A DNA stretch of 64,000 nucleotides from Aradus depressus (Eukaryota; Arthropoda; Insecta; Hemiptera; Aradidae). The notes beneath the pieces were generated by a model. The model worked only from the letters and a program-made list of their open reading frames with translations. It had not been told where the DNA came from and ran no database searches. The stretch is taken from contig OY759225.1 of NCBI GenBank assembly GCA_963662175.1, positions 19,517,601 to 19,581,600 on the forward strand. Reading direction: 5' to 3'. Every line of letters starts with the position of its first letter. Positions within the stretch are counted from its first letter, which is position 1. The position numbers and the translations under genes were made by a program. This document shows positions 31,590 to 40,733 of this stretch, in pieces.

Positions 31590-32876
31590 TTTTTTATTTA
31601 TTTATTTACATATTCACAACGACAACATTTGTCACTAGTGATCGTGATGATGTGCTGTGGCAAGTGTGTCGCTGTACTGCTGAGGTACGTGACCGAAGAG
31701 GAGTCCAGCAGGTCCCTCTGCCATGCCCGCTTTAGACGTCTTGGTGGGTTTGTGGGGAGAGTGTTCGTGGATAATTGGAGAATAAGTGGATTGGCGTGAT
31801 GATGGAGTTTGTCGTGAAAATTTTGATATCGTGTCTTGATAACAGAAGGTATAAATGGGATGTTGAGGTCATTATGTAATGTGAGGTTGGAAACGTAAAA
31901 TGGGGCATTGGCAATGTGGCGTAGTATGATGGATTGTAATGACTGAAGGCGTTGTATGTTTGATTTTTTGGCTGATCCCCATATCTCGATTCCGTAAGTC
32001 CAGATGGGTTTTAGTATAGTGTTGTAAATGTGAAGTTTGTTTTCAAGCGATAATGTCGATCGTCGTCCGATGATTGATTTCAGTCGTCCAAATCGTCTTT
32101 TGAGGTCTGTGCGTTTCAGTCTGATATGAGTTGTCCAAGTTAAACGTCTGTCTAAATGAAGTCCTAGATATCGGACAGTGTCTGATGCAGGAATGGGCTG
32201 GTTGTTAATGTATACTGGTGGACAAGTGTTGTGTCTGAGAGTGAATGTGGTTTGCAGAGATTTGTCTCTATTAATTTTTATTCCCCATTTGTTGGCCCAA
32301 TCTGTTAGCTGGTGTAAATGTTCCTGTAAGTGCGAGCTTGCTTGTGTTGGGTCTGAGTGTGTTGAGAGAATGGCTGTGTCGTCTGCGTATGTAGCGAGTA
32401 GTGTGTTGTCGTGTTGTGGAATGTGTGCTGTGTAGATTGAGAAGAGTAGGGGACTGAGGGAACTTCCTTGGGGGACTCCAGCTTTGACCTCCAAAAAATG
32501 TGATGAGGAAGATCCCTCAGATACCCTAAAGTTTCTGTTTTCTAGGAATGACTTAAGTATTAAATAATATGTGTGAGGAAGGTGAGATTTAAGTGTGTAG
32601 AGCAGGCCTGGGTGCCAGACACGATCAAACGCTTTTTCAATGTCCAGAAATACGCCTGTGCAAAACTCTTTTCTTTCAAAGCTGGTGGCTATGTAATCGA
32701 CCAAACGATGGCACTGGTGTATTGTCGAATGTCTTTGTCGAAAGCCAAATTGATGGTCTGGGAGAAGGTTGTCTTGTGCAGTGATGTAGGTTAGTCTGTC
32801 CAGTAGAAGTCTCTCTAGTGGTTTGGATATCACAGGAAGCAGGCTTATAGGACGGTATGACGAGGCCTGGTCTGGG
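31590..32876 (-). mobile_element. 5'-truncated jockey-like LINE, recent insertion
   Basis: The insertion is flanked by a perfect 9-bp duplication ACGTAATGA (31581-31589 and 32877-32885). The 3' end, on the - strand, finishes in repeated TAAATAAATAAA. The only content is the C-terminal half of ORF2, so reverse transcription stopped early. Confidence 0.9.
31598..32833 (-). CDS. Jockey-like LINE reverse transcriptase, C-terminal 411 residues
   Basis: The translation includes the reverse-transcriptase blocks: LLPDHQFGFRQRHSTIHQ, the FLDIEKAFDRVWH block (first catalytic Asp), the GVPQGSSLSPLLFSIY block, and ATYADDTAIL with the YADD active site. These are followed by the thumb (RYLGLHLDRRLTW) and a C-terminal SILRHIANAPFYVSN region. 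Such proteins copy the LINE RNA at a nicked target. The endonuclease and RT N-terminus are missing (5' truncation), so the listed ATG is internal. The open frame over 411 codons indicates a young insertion. Confidence 0.93.
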   Translation of the reverse strand: MISKPLERLLLDRLTYITAQDNLLPDHQFGFRQRHSTIHQCHRLVDYIATSFERKEFCTGVFLDIEKAFDRVWHPGLLYTLKSHLPHTYYLILKSFLENRNFRVSEGSSSSHFLEVKAGVPQGSSLSPLLFSIYTAHIPQHDNTLLATYADDTAILSTHSDPTQASSHLQEHLHQLTDWANKWGIKINRDKSLQTTFTLRHNTCPPVYINNQPIPASDTVRYLGLHLDRRLTWTTHIRLKRTDLKRRFGRLKSIIGRRSTLSLENKLHIYNTILKPIWTYGIEIWGSAKKSNIQRLQSLQSIILRHIANAPFYVSNLTLHNDLNIPFIPSVIKTRYQNFHDKLHHHANPLILQLSTNTLPTNPPRRLKRAWQRDLLDSSSVTYLSSTATHLPQHIITITSDKCCRCEYVNK

Positions 32877-33127
32877 ACGTAATGAAAACTAGAATAATAT
32901 TTTTACTCACTGAAAAGTCATTTCCTGGAAAATAGGGTCGGCACTTTTTCATCGTAGCCAACTGAGTAAGTCATGTCAAACCCTCTCTTTGAATTATTTT
33001 TATACTTACCGCTCGCTAAATTAATTTTTTAGTTTACTAAATTTTAATCAGTTTTTTCTTAAATCCCGTCCGGATTACCGGGACCCTACTGTAGTAAAAA
33101 AAATCGACATTTGCAAAACATATTAAT

Positions 33128-33304
33128 GACATGGGTCACTCTTTCAAGGAAACAACCGGAATAAAGTAGCTCCACATCTGTGAAAATGGGAGACAATCAG
33201 ATTGTCTAGAACAGCTAGATATTAATAGAACCCGTAAAAATGGGAATTGTTTGAACGACCAAACACACTTCAAATTCTATCCTCTGTTAATACCTCTTAA
33301 CTAA
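33128..33304 (+). pseudogene. Penelope-like element, ORF C-terminal fragment (GIY-YIG end)
   Basis: In one frame (33128-33304, with one internal TAG) the translation contains LHICENGRQSDCLEQLDINR and NDQTHFKFYPL. This resembles the end of Penelope-like proteins after the GIY-YIG nuclease, where a 'GR..D.LEQLEI ... NDQT.F..' pattern recurs. It supports the presence of Penelope-like elements in this genome, as proposed for the palindromic ends nearby. Confidence 0.6.
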
Positions 33305-33830
33305 CAAGTATCTATATCAATATTAACCTACATTAAATTTCTTCATCCTGCATTTATTCTGTTGACATGTATTAGCTATATACTCTACATCTATTTTACA
33401 TTCATTTCATAGAATTTTTTGTTTCCAATTTCATTTTAGTTAACAAGCATTGGTGTCAATATTAATGTCGATCAAATATTCTTCTACTTAGACATAAGGC
33501 ACTACCATACCTACTGCACATTCATGTTATGTCATATTTATTTCATAGAACTTTTTATAATTTTGTATTTTATTTTATTTTGCTTTCTTGTTATTTTCTC
33601 GTTTTCAATCCACGATTTCAATATTCACAGTAGAATAGGGATTTCCACCCCTAGGGAGGAGGACCCTTCCTACTCCAGGTATTAAGTTAATATAAAGACG
33701 TCTGCCTAGCTCATATCTAAATTATTGTTGAACCTTGTGCTGACGTTGGCATAAGCCGAAACCGGTACACATTTATGTATATGTTTGTGAATTTAGACAA
33801 TATAAGTGTTCAATAAAAAAGTTCTTTATT
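33305..33830 (+). mobile_element. Penelope-like 3' region with degenerate hammerhead-like motif
   Basis: Non-coding sequence follows the ORF end. At 33739-33768, GTGCTGACGTTGGCATAAGCCGAAACCGG keeps a CTGA ... stem (GGC/GCC) ... GAAAC layout, but the CTGATGA core is altered to CTGACGT. Confidence 0.5.
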
Positions 33831-33929
33831 TACCATCTTTTTAATTTTATTTATAAAATTAAATGTTACTAACATTTTTGCAGAGATATTGTGAAAGAAT
33901 AAAAAATATAAAGAAAAATGTATAATTTT

Positions 33930-34090
33930 TAAAAAAATATTGACTACTTCACGAAATATATGTGAGTACTTTCGGTATTGATATCATCTTCAGCCAGTCA
34001 GTATTTGTTAAGTCGTGGCTGAAGATAGTAGCAATACCGAAAGAACACCCATATATTTTGTGAAATAGACAATATTTTTTTTAAACGTAC
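33930..34090. mobile_element. Small palindromic Penelope-like end pair
   Basis: TACTTTCGGTATTGATATCATCTTCAGCC (left) and GGCTGAAGATAGTAGCAATACCGAAAG (right) face each other, flanked by inverted ATATTG-containing edges (AAAATATTGACTACTTCACG versus TGTGAAATAGACAATATTT). The 46420-46450 motif is a third copy. The CTGAAGA core departs from the hammerhead consensus. Confidence 0.6.
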
Positions 34091-34099
34091 GCTTTTCTT

Positions 34100-34868
34100 T
34101 ATATTTCTTAAATAAAATGTGAATTGTTCTTAAAACAACACATAAATTGCCGCAAAAACTTGTTTCATAATCAAAATTAATCTTCTATACAAAGTCTAAA
34201 GGCCCACTTTCACCATTGATCACCACAAATCTCACTTCTTAGACCCTCCAGTAGTTCACAGTTGAAGATTATATGTGTCGATACTAGAGGCTAACTTGAC
34301 GGATCTTAGTGTTTCTTTATTAATGCTACATAACTGTCCCTCGAATAATTGGATGGTAAACCCTGTAAACGTTTAAATTTATAGTGAAATTAAACAAAAC
34401 GGATCACAAAAAAATAAACACGACGATAATGATCATACCACATTCTATGACACAACGTAAAATTTGGTAGTATAATTGCGAATAAAATATTTTAAACATT
34501 TGTAAACACATAACCTTGACACGTTAAAAAAAAAAAAAAAAAAATCAAGTGAACTTATCACTAAGAATACAATTGTGTTAAAAGAAAAAAGAACTAGTAA
34601 AATGTTTATCTTAGTAACAAAACTTGATATACTGAAGCCATAAAACAATCTACATACATAGGTACATTTTATGTGTGGTAGAATGCTTAGAAAAAAAATT
34701 ACATTGGTCAAGGATCAATTTTGGGCCATTAAAAATTTTCAAGAAAGCCTAGTTTACTTATTTTTAATAAAGAATATTCAGAATGATGAAATCTAAACAA
34801 GACAAAAAATTGTCGTTGAATTACCTGCTATGTACTTTCGCAGCACGAATTAAACAATTAACAGTCGG
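34100..34868. other. No gene seen
   Basis: AT-rich sequence with only shadow ORFs. Confidence 0.45.
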
Positions 34869-34885
34869 CCCCCCCCCCCCCCCCC
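34869..34885 (+). repeat. Poly(C) run, 17 bases
   Basis: An uninterrupted C run just before the Repeat-C fragment. Confidence 0.8.
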
Positions 34886-34914
34886 TCAAAAACCAAGCGA
34901 CAATTTGCTCCAAT

Positions 34915-35115
34915 ACTCAATAGTTGACTTACATAGGGGCTCCTGAATCGTGTCGATATATTCATTCTATCGGGAGTTATCGTGTTCATAGACAGAATCT
35001 TTTTTTTATATATATTTGTAATTTAGAGGCGGAAAACATGAAATTCCGTTGAAAACTCTGCATCGAATTTTTGATTACATAACTTCCCCTATTCTTCGTA
35101 AAGCTGGGTAAGTGA
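34915..35115 (-). repeat. Repeat-C fragment, reverse, with terminal end
   Basis: It runs from TCAATAGTTGACTTACATAGGGGC through TTCTATCGGGAGTTATCGTG to the terminus GATTACATAACTTCCCC ... CTGGGTAAGT. Confidence 0.65.
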
Positions 35116-35662
35116 ACAAACATTTCTGTTATGTAGCATATAAATTAATGTATATAAATACATCGACAAACAATCTTTGAAAAAGTTATTTTTTTTTCTT
35201 TTCCTTAAGGGATATTATGATGGTTAAGTATTCTTATACGAAATCTGAATCCTCCAACTATTTTCTTAGGCTTATAGTGAAAAACTGTCATTACGTTATT
35301 AGAATTTTATTAAATATTGGTTATGGTGTATTTCCATGAAAACAAAATAAAAAATATATATTTTGTAAATAATCCTCACACAAAATTAGAATTTCCATAA
35401 TCTCTTAAAACATACAACTTAATTTTTCGATTAGTACAATATCTGTCATAAATACTATTTTTATGCGTTTTTTAAAACTTGTGAATAGCTTAGTTTTATT
35501 GGCCCTATGTTAAAATTTATATATGTTTTATGCTGATAATAATGTTACATTTTAAATTTTGCTGGGAGGACTAAAGAGATACTTAAAAAAAAATCCATAG
35601 GAAAAGTTATGTAAAATTCGAAATTTGGTTTAGTCTTTCTTACAGGTCTTCTTTTATATATA

Positions 35663-36924
35663 CAGCCAGTAACAAAATGTTCGGACGGTTTGATTTTTCA
35701 ATAAAAAATTATAATAATTAAATGCAAAAATAATAAAAAATAATTTAAAAAAATAATTAAAGCCATTTTTCAATCAAGAATAAGAATTCAAAAGTGGGTT
35801 AGGATAAAGGAAAAACAGCTTTGATTAGAACAAATAAATATTTTAATTTAATAAATTTTATAACAAGTAATGTAGGTAACAAAAATTTTCGGACAAAAAT
35901 GTAAACAACTATAAATAAATTCAATGTTTTTTTACGATTTCACAAATTCAAAAACCATAATGTTAATTAATATTTGGTTGGGTACCCTTTTTGTGTAATA
36001 ACATCTTTCATTCGATTCGGCATTGATGATGAAACTAATTTTTTGGTGAAATTTGGAGATATTTTACCCCACTCTTCTAATAACTTTTGTTTCAATTCGT
36101 TTTTTGAAGCAATGGGTGTTAATCGAATTTTCCTGTCGAGCTCACCCCATACGTGTTCAATTGGGTTGAGATCGGGCGATTGGGGGGGGGTTTCATAACT
36201 TTAGGGCAGTTATACAAAAGCCAAGTACGTACCAATTCACAGGTGTGTTTCGGATCGTTGTCTTGGTAAAAATGAAAAGTCCGTAAAATCCCAAGTTTTT
36301 CAGCACTCTTTTTCAAATTGCTCCTTAGTAATTCGGCATAAACTTTTCCAGTCATGGTGGTTTCAATGAAAACCAGTTCACCAATTCCACTAGACGCCAT
36401 ACACCCCCACACCATCACTGAGCCACCCCCATGTTTTACTATTGGTTTTAAATTTTTTGGATTCAGCTCCTCATTACGCCTTCTCCAAATTTTGTCGCGA
36501 CTGTCGGGACTAAATATATTAAACTTACATTCAAAAGTATTTGCTTGCAATAGAACAAACCGCAATAATAAAATATTCTTGTATCTGGTAACTCTTCACA
36601 ACATAAAAAGAAATCTCAGGTCATGTAATGTCAGAAAACTAGATTTTTGTGATATGACGTTGGAAGAGAGCGACAGCAGCGCTGACCCTCGGCAGAAACC
36701 GTCCCTTCCCCCTACTCTATCCCCTCCACCTTCCCTCTAAAGAAACTAAGTACCCAATTTTTCTAATTTAAACGTTTTTTCTCCGATATTTCGACAAATA
36801 AATGTTTCCAGATCATGTCCGTTTACTTCCATGTAATATATGTATACATATACTATTACAACTATGTGTAACTGCAAAAGAAAAACAAAATTATAAATTG
36901 TCCGAAAATTTTTGTTACTGATTG
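35663..36924 (-). mobile_element. Tc1-like transposon, defective
   Basis: Inverted ends (CAGCCAGTAACAAAATGTTC and CAATCAGTAACAAAAATTTT) are bordered by TA on both sides (35661-35662, 36925-36926). A further direct copy of the end motif, GTAACAAAAATTTTCGGAC, lies ~210 bp inside the left end (35877-35895), the IR/DR layout of some Tc1 transposons. A weak equivalent (GTCCGTTTACTTCC) lies near 36817 on the right. The transposase is broken. Confidence 0.9.
36119..36565 (-). pseudogene. Tc1-like transposase, C-terminal half, frameshifted
   Basis: The - strand frame contains the Tc1 signatures GGGSVMVWGCMASSGIGELV and FYQDNDPKHT (second catalytic Asp). The third catalytic motif (PDLNPIEHVW) lies in another frame: a frameshift occurs around the G run at 36182-36190. 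The first catalytic Asp region (normally FSDE) is also degraded to an ANTFE-like sequence. The N-terminal DNA-binding part is missing. It cannot be active. Confidence 0.9.
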
Positions 36925-36926
36925 TA

Positions 36927-38280
36927 TATATATATTATTTAAAAATTATATTCAGGTGAAAGGAAAGAATTTGATAATAAAAACAATTCAGTCATTAAAA
37001 AAATTTATTAAACTATTTACATCAGTATAAAAATATAACTAATTTTCAAAAAGGGAAACAATTTATCTAATTTCTTCAACTTGTAAAGAATAAAGAGAGT
37101 ATTACAATTTTACAGTGGTAACTACACAATATTAAATCAATAAATACCTATATGGCAAATATAATTTATCCATCACATTTAATGTAATTTTTTTGTGATT
37201 ATAGCGTCAATTTTTCTAAGAGCATATAAAAAAACATTAATAAATAAAAAATATAAGGCACTTATAGTGTTATCTTATTTGTCGAACCTCATATTGTTAA
37301 AACTTTTATCAAGAAATTTTAAAGAATGCAAGCCTTGTGCGTTCGAAGATGAATATGAAATGAATTTTTTATTATTTGGAGTTCAAACTAGATTAAGAGG
37401 CAAGTCGGCAGTGTTACAAAGTAGTCTATTATTATTTTTTTTAAATATATAAATAAAAAAGTTGGATATTAATTAAGATAATGTTAGTAAGAAACTAAAA
37501 TCACAAACATCAATATGAACTAAATTAGATGTTCATCCTTTTAATAAATAATTCATTTAATAAGAGATGTAAGCGATATTAAATTTAAAAGAATACAAGC
37601 TTGAATCCTTATTATATTACAAAAGCTAAAAGTAAACAAAAAAAATGATATACATATTATAGAGAATTAAGGAAAAGATACATATGATACATTTGTGCTA
37701 TTTATTATATTTTTTTAATCTCTTATTACATTATAATATAATTAAATGGCGCAATAAATATTAATAATACCATAGATATTATAACGAATAGTTAAAGAAA
37801 AACCTGTAAAACATTTGTGCTATTTTCCTTACTATTTCAACAAGTTTTATTTAAAACGATTATTAAACTTCTTACAAAATTAACATATTCTGATTGTCCC
37901 CGAAGACAACAAAATTAGGATGGCAACTCTAAATTACAAATATTTAAGCGAATCAAGTAAAGAAATTTGACCGAAAACATGTGATGATGTAAACCCAAAT
38001 ATGTCAGTAAATAACTCCAGTATTCCGCTTTGTAAATATTGTTTGATAAGTTTTAATGTTTCTTTCATCACAGAGGTGTACGCAGTCACCCATGACCACA
38101 GATATAGTTAAATATTTCTAGTATAGTCCTTTTAGTTAGTGTTTCAGGTTTGAGCTTTGATATAGATATTTGAGAAAATTAATTTATTGATTTTTAGAAA
38201 AGACAAAGCAAAATCTGAACCTTGATTGATATATTACGATTTACAATGTTGAAATTAATCAATGTCATCGCCTAATAAAT
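36927..38280. other. No gene seen
   Basis: Very AT-rich. An 85-codon ORF at 37195-37452 has no recognisable domain and low-complexity composition. Confidence 0.45.
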
Positions 38281-38289
38281 CTGAATATA

Positions 38290-38370
38290 CTATGGTAGAC
38301 CTGAATTTTGCCTACCAAGATATAATTGGGGTAGTGGTCTCTAACGAGTAACAGACACTGGGGGACAGCT
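38290..38370 (-). mobile_element. SINE-A body fragment, old
   Basis: GTAGACCTGAATTTTGCCTACC and GGGGTAGTGGTCTCTAACGAGTAACAGACAC match the SINE-A body with many changes. Confidence 0.6.
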
Positions 38371-38979
38371 GGGGAAAATCTGTATATAAAAAAACCAACA
38401 GCGATGAATATTTGTAAAACTTCACAATAATAAATTTAGAAAAATAAAATAAAAATTCATATCTTTATTTTGTTTATAGTTATATTAAGGCCTCCGCAAA
38501 ATATGTTGTTTTTTATAATAGTTCTAACAAAAATTAAAAATAAATATACATATTAAGGGTGCTCACAAAGAAAATGAATACTATTTACTAATAGGAATTA
38601 AAATAAATTTCAACTAAATGGTAAATAAAAAATTGTATTTTCAAAAAAAACACCTTAGAATAATAAGAAATAAAAAAATTAAATAAAGAGAGGGAGATAG
38701 CATTTATATATTAAACAAATATAATAAGACGAACCAGCACCTTTACTAAACAAACATTCAATATTTTGTGAAATGTTCAGCATTTGGGATGTAAAAATAG
38801 AAGTGAAGTAATAAGAACGAGACATTAATTGTGCTAGTTATTGGCTACATGCCAGGGCCTTGCACTGGCTGGCAATTTTCACTACTCAAAATCAATTGGC
38901 TATTGTAAAAATACATTCTATAAGCAAGTCTATAAAAATAACATTTAAAAACACATTAGGGTAAAATACTCAAGATTAT

Positions 38980-39648
38980 TTATGCTTTAACATCCTGCGT
39001 TATTGGTGAAATGTGATTTCTAAGGAAGTTGAAAACCAGAGGCCAGATTTCATCAGAAGTTCGACCTGAAAACTCCTCCAGTATGCCTGCCTCTCTGTAA
39101 AAATCTAGAACGGGTCCAAGAGTTTTAGTGTAGACCTCCAGACGTTTCTGAACAAATTCAGGTTTATCATCGTTTCTTTGTACTAATTTGTCTCCCGTCA
39201 CATCGTCTATACCAGGTACTTTAGGAGAATTGAAATCAATGTTGTACACACGACCACTGGGCAAGTGGACCCATCGCTTTTGTATTCTTTCTATAATCAC
39301 ATCAAATGGAACAATAAGATTGAGAGCAGCGTCTACAGGTGCTTTCTTAAAGAGAACTTCAGCCTGAGATCTTGTCCGCGGAAAACCATCTAAAAGCCAA
39401 CTTAATCCAGAACTTTTCTTTATCGCTGTCAAAACGACTCCTATCATTACATCATCCGGAACGAGCTGTCCCTTCTCCATAAATATTTTAGCACTCCGAC
39501 CCAATGGACTATCAGTAAAAGCATGTTGACGAAGGATATCACCACTTGAGATATGTTTCATTTCAAATTTTCGTACAATTCTTGAAGAAATTGTACCTTT
39601 TCCTGAGCCTGGAGCACCCAGAATCACTGCTCTGAAGTTTCGCAACAT
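38980..39648 (-). CDS. Ak3: Adenylate kinase 3-type GTP:AMP phosphotransferase, 222 aa
   Basis: This enzyme interconverts NTP + AMP and NDP + ADP; the AK3 type uses GTP and works in the mitochondrial matrix. Seen in the sequence: P-loop GAPGSGKGT (residues ~11-19), the NMP-binding segment MKHISSGDILR, the LLDGFPRT motif, and the LID domain with RWVHLPSGRVYNIDFNSPK and GDKLVQRNDD. The length and LID pattern (GRVYN.DFN.PK) fit AK3 rather than AK1. The start at 39648 gives MLRNFRAVILGAPG, which leaves the P-loop at the usual position. No intron interrupts the coding sequence. A possible GTAAGT donor upstream (~39700 on the - strand) suggests a 5' UTR intron. No close AATAAA follows the stop; one lies ~515 bp downstream. 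Confidence 0.93.
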   Translation of the reverse strand: MLRNFRAVILGAPGSGKGTISSRIVRKFEMKHISSGDILRQHAFTDSPLGRSAKIFMEKGQLVPDDVMIGVVLTAIKKSSGLSWLLDGFPRTRSQAEVLFKKAPVDAALNLIVPFDVIIERIQKRWVHLPSGRVYNIDFNSPKVPGIDDVTGDKLVQRNDDKPEFVQKRLEVYTKTLGPVLDFYREAGILEEFSGRTSDEIWPLVFNFLRNHISPITQDVKA

Positions 39649-40613
39649 TTTACGACTTTGACCGAAAATAGAAAACTAGCTATAAATTACTTTGTACTTA
39701 CGATTGAGCCAAACACTTGACAATACTGACACATACTAATGTCACTTCCAAGGTCTAAACTTGTTGATCATGGTCCAACTGATGAATGACCTAAAGAGCC
39801 CTTAGGAAGGGGTCGACCAAAGGGGGGTCGTCAACCTTGAGATGATAATGAGTTATCAGTGTAATCAGCTGTCAACTCATGAACGAGTTCCAATATCCAC
39901 CGATGAGCTCATCAGGTGAATCAAACACAGGAGGGAAATTTGAATAGTAACTAACCAACGAAACGGGAAATATTAAGTTTCTCATTTTCACAGACAATGA
40001 TCCATTAATATTAATTGTTTTAAACAAATTATAAGATCTTATGAATAATAAATGAAATAGACCAGTTTTGCTGTTTACCTACACCAATAAAAATTGTTCG
40101 CATTTTAGGCTTAACCGGTGGATTCACAGTTAAATACTGGGATCAACCAGCGCACATAATAAAATTCATATTAGTCTTTTTTGAGTGTTCCCATGCTATT
40201 TATGAAATAATAAAAATATACATTATAATATACGAATTAGGATCTATTAAAATAAAGTAAAATAATCTAGGAACTACAGACGAAAGGGGCAAGGTGTACC
40301 ATTTTGGTGTTGATAAAGAAATTCAGGAGCATTATATTATATGGTTTCTCATAAACATTAGGTCTTATTAATAATAATTTTACATTAAAAAGAAAATCCC
40401 ATAAAAACTAACGAAAATAGGGGAATGCACTTTGGCTTTGAAAAGTGAACCATACTTTAGCCTATCCTATTGTTTACTTTGTGCAGGTTTCTACGTCCTA
40501 CTACTTGAATGGTTTTTAAAACCTCTTTAAGGTTGATTTGATTGTACTTCTTTATCTAATATTTCTAAGAAATTGTTATCCATCTCAAATTTAATTTTAT
40601 CAACTATTTCTAG
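39649..40613. promoter_or_regulatory. Divergent intergenic region between Ak3 and the HGSNAT-like gene
   Basis: 965 bp separate the two start codons, which point away from each other. No ORF or known repeat is seen here. TTTCTAG lies just before the HGSNAT ATG, so at least one more 5' exon may start in this region. I cannot place a TATA box or initiator with confidence. Confidence 0.5.
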
Positions 40614-40733
40614 ATGTCTGCCCCAGGATATTGCAACAAAAAGTTGATGCTATATGACGAGGCTTGTTTACATATTCAAAACAATGGAAGTCAACTTCTG
40701 AGTATTTTTACTCAGACATCAGAATGCTATAAA
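40614..40733 (+). CDS. Hgsnat: HGSNAT-like gene, first recognised exon
   Basis: TTTCTAG ends at 40613; the donor GTAATT is weak. It encodes residues 1-40 ([20 protein letters not shown] ... SECYK), matching the luminal N-terminal region with a possible N-glycosylation site (NNGS). The ATG may be internal to a longer reading frame. Confidence 0.75.

Larger units (their letters stand above)
31197..33091. mobile_element. Pogo/Tigger-like element split by a LINE
   Basis: The ends CAGTAGAGTCCAGCTAATCC and, inverted, CAGTAGGGTCCCGGTAATCC share the pattern of pogo/Tigger terminal repeats, with TA on both outer sides (31195-31196 and 33092-33093). About 600 bp of it remain once the LINE at 31590-32876 is removed; no pogo transposase is present. 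Confidence 0.85.

Noticed and set aside
32178..32794. + strand ORFs opposite the LINE reverse transcriptase
   Set aside because: They are antisense shadows of the - strand reverse-transcriptase frame.
37195..37452. 85-codon ORF as a small gene
   Set aside because: It opens in a non-conserved AT-rich context, has no start context or domain, and such lengths are expected by chance here.
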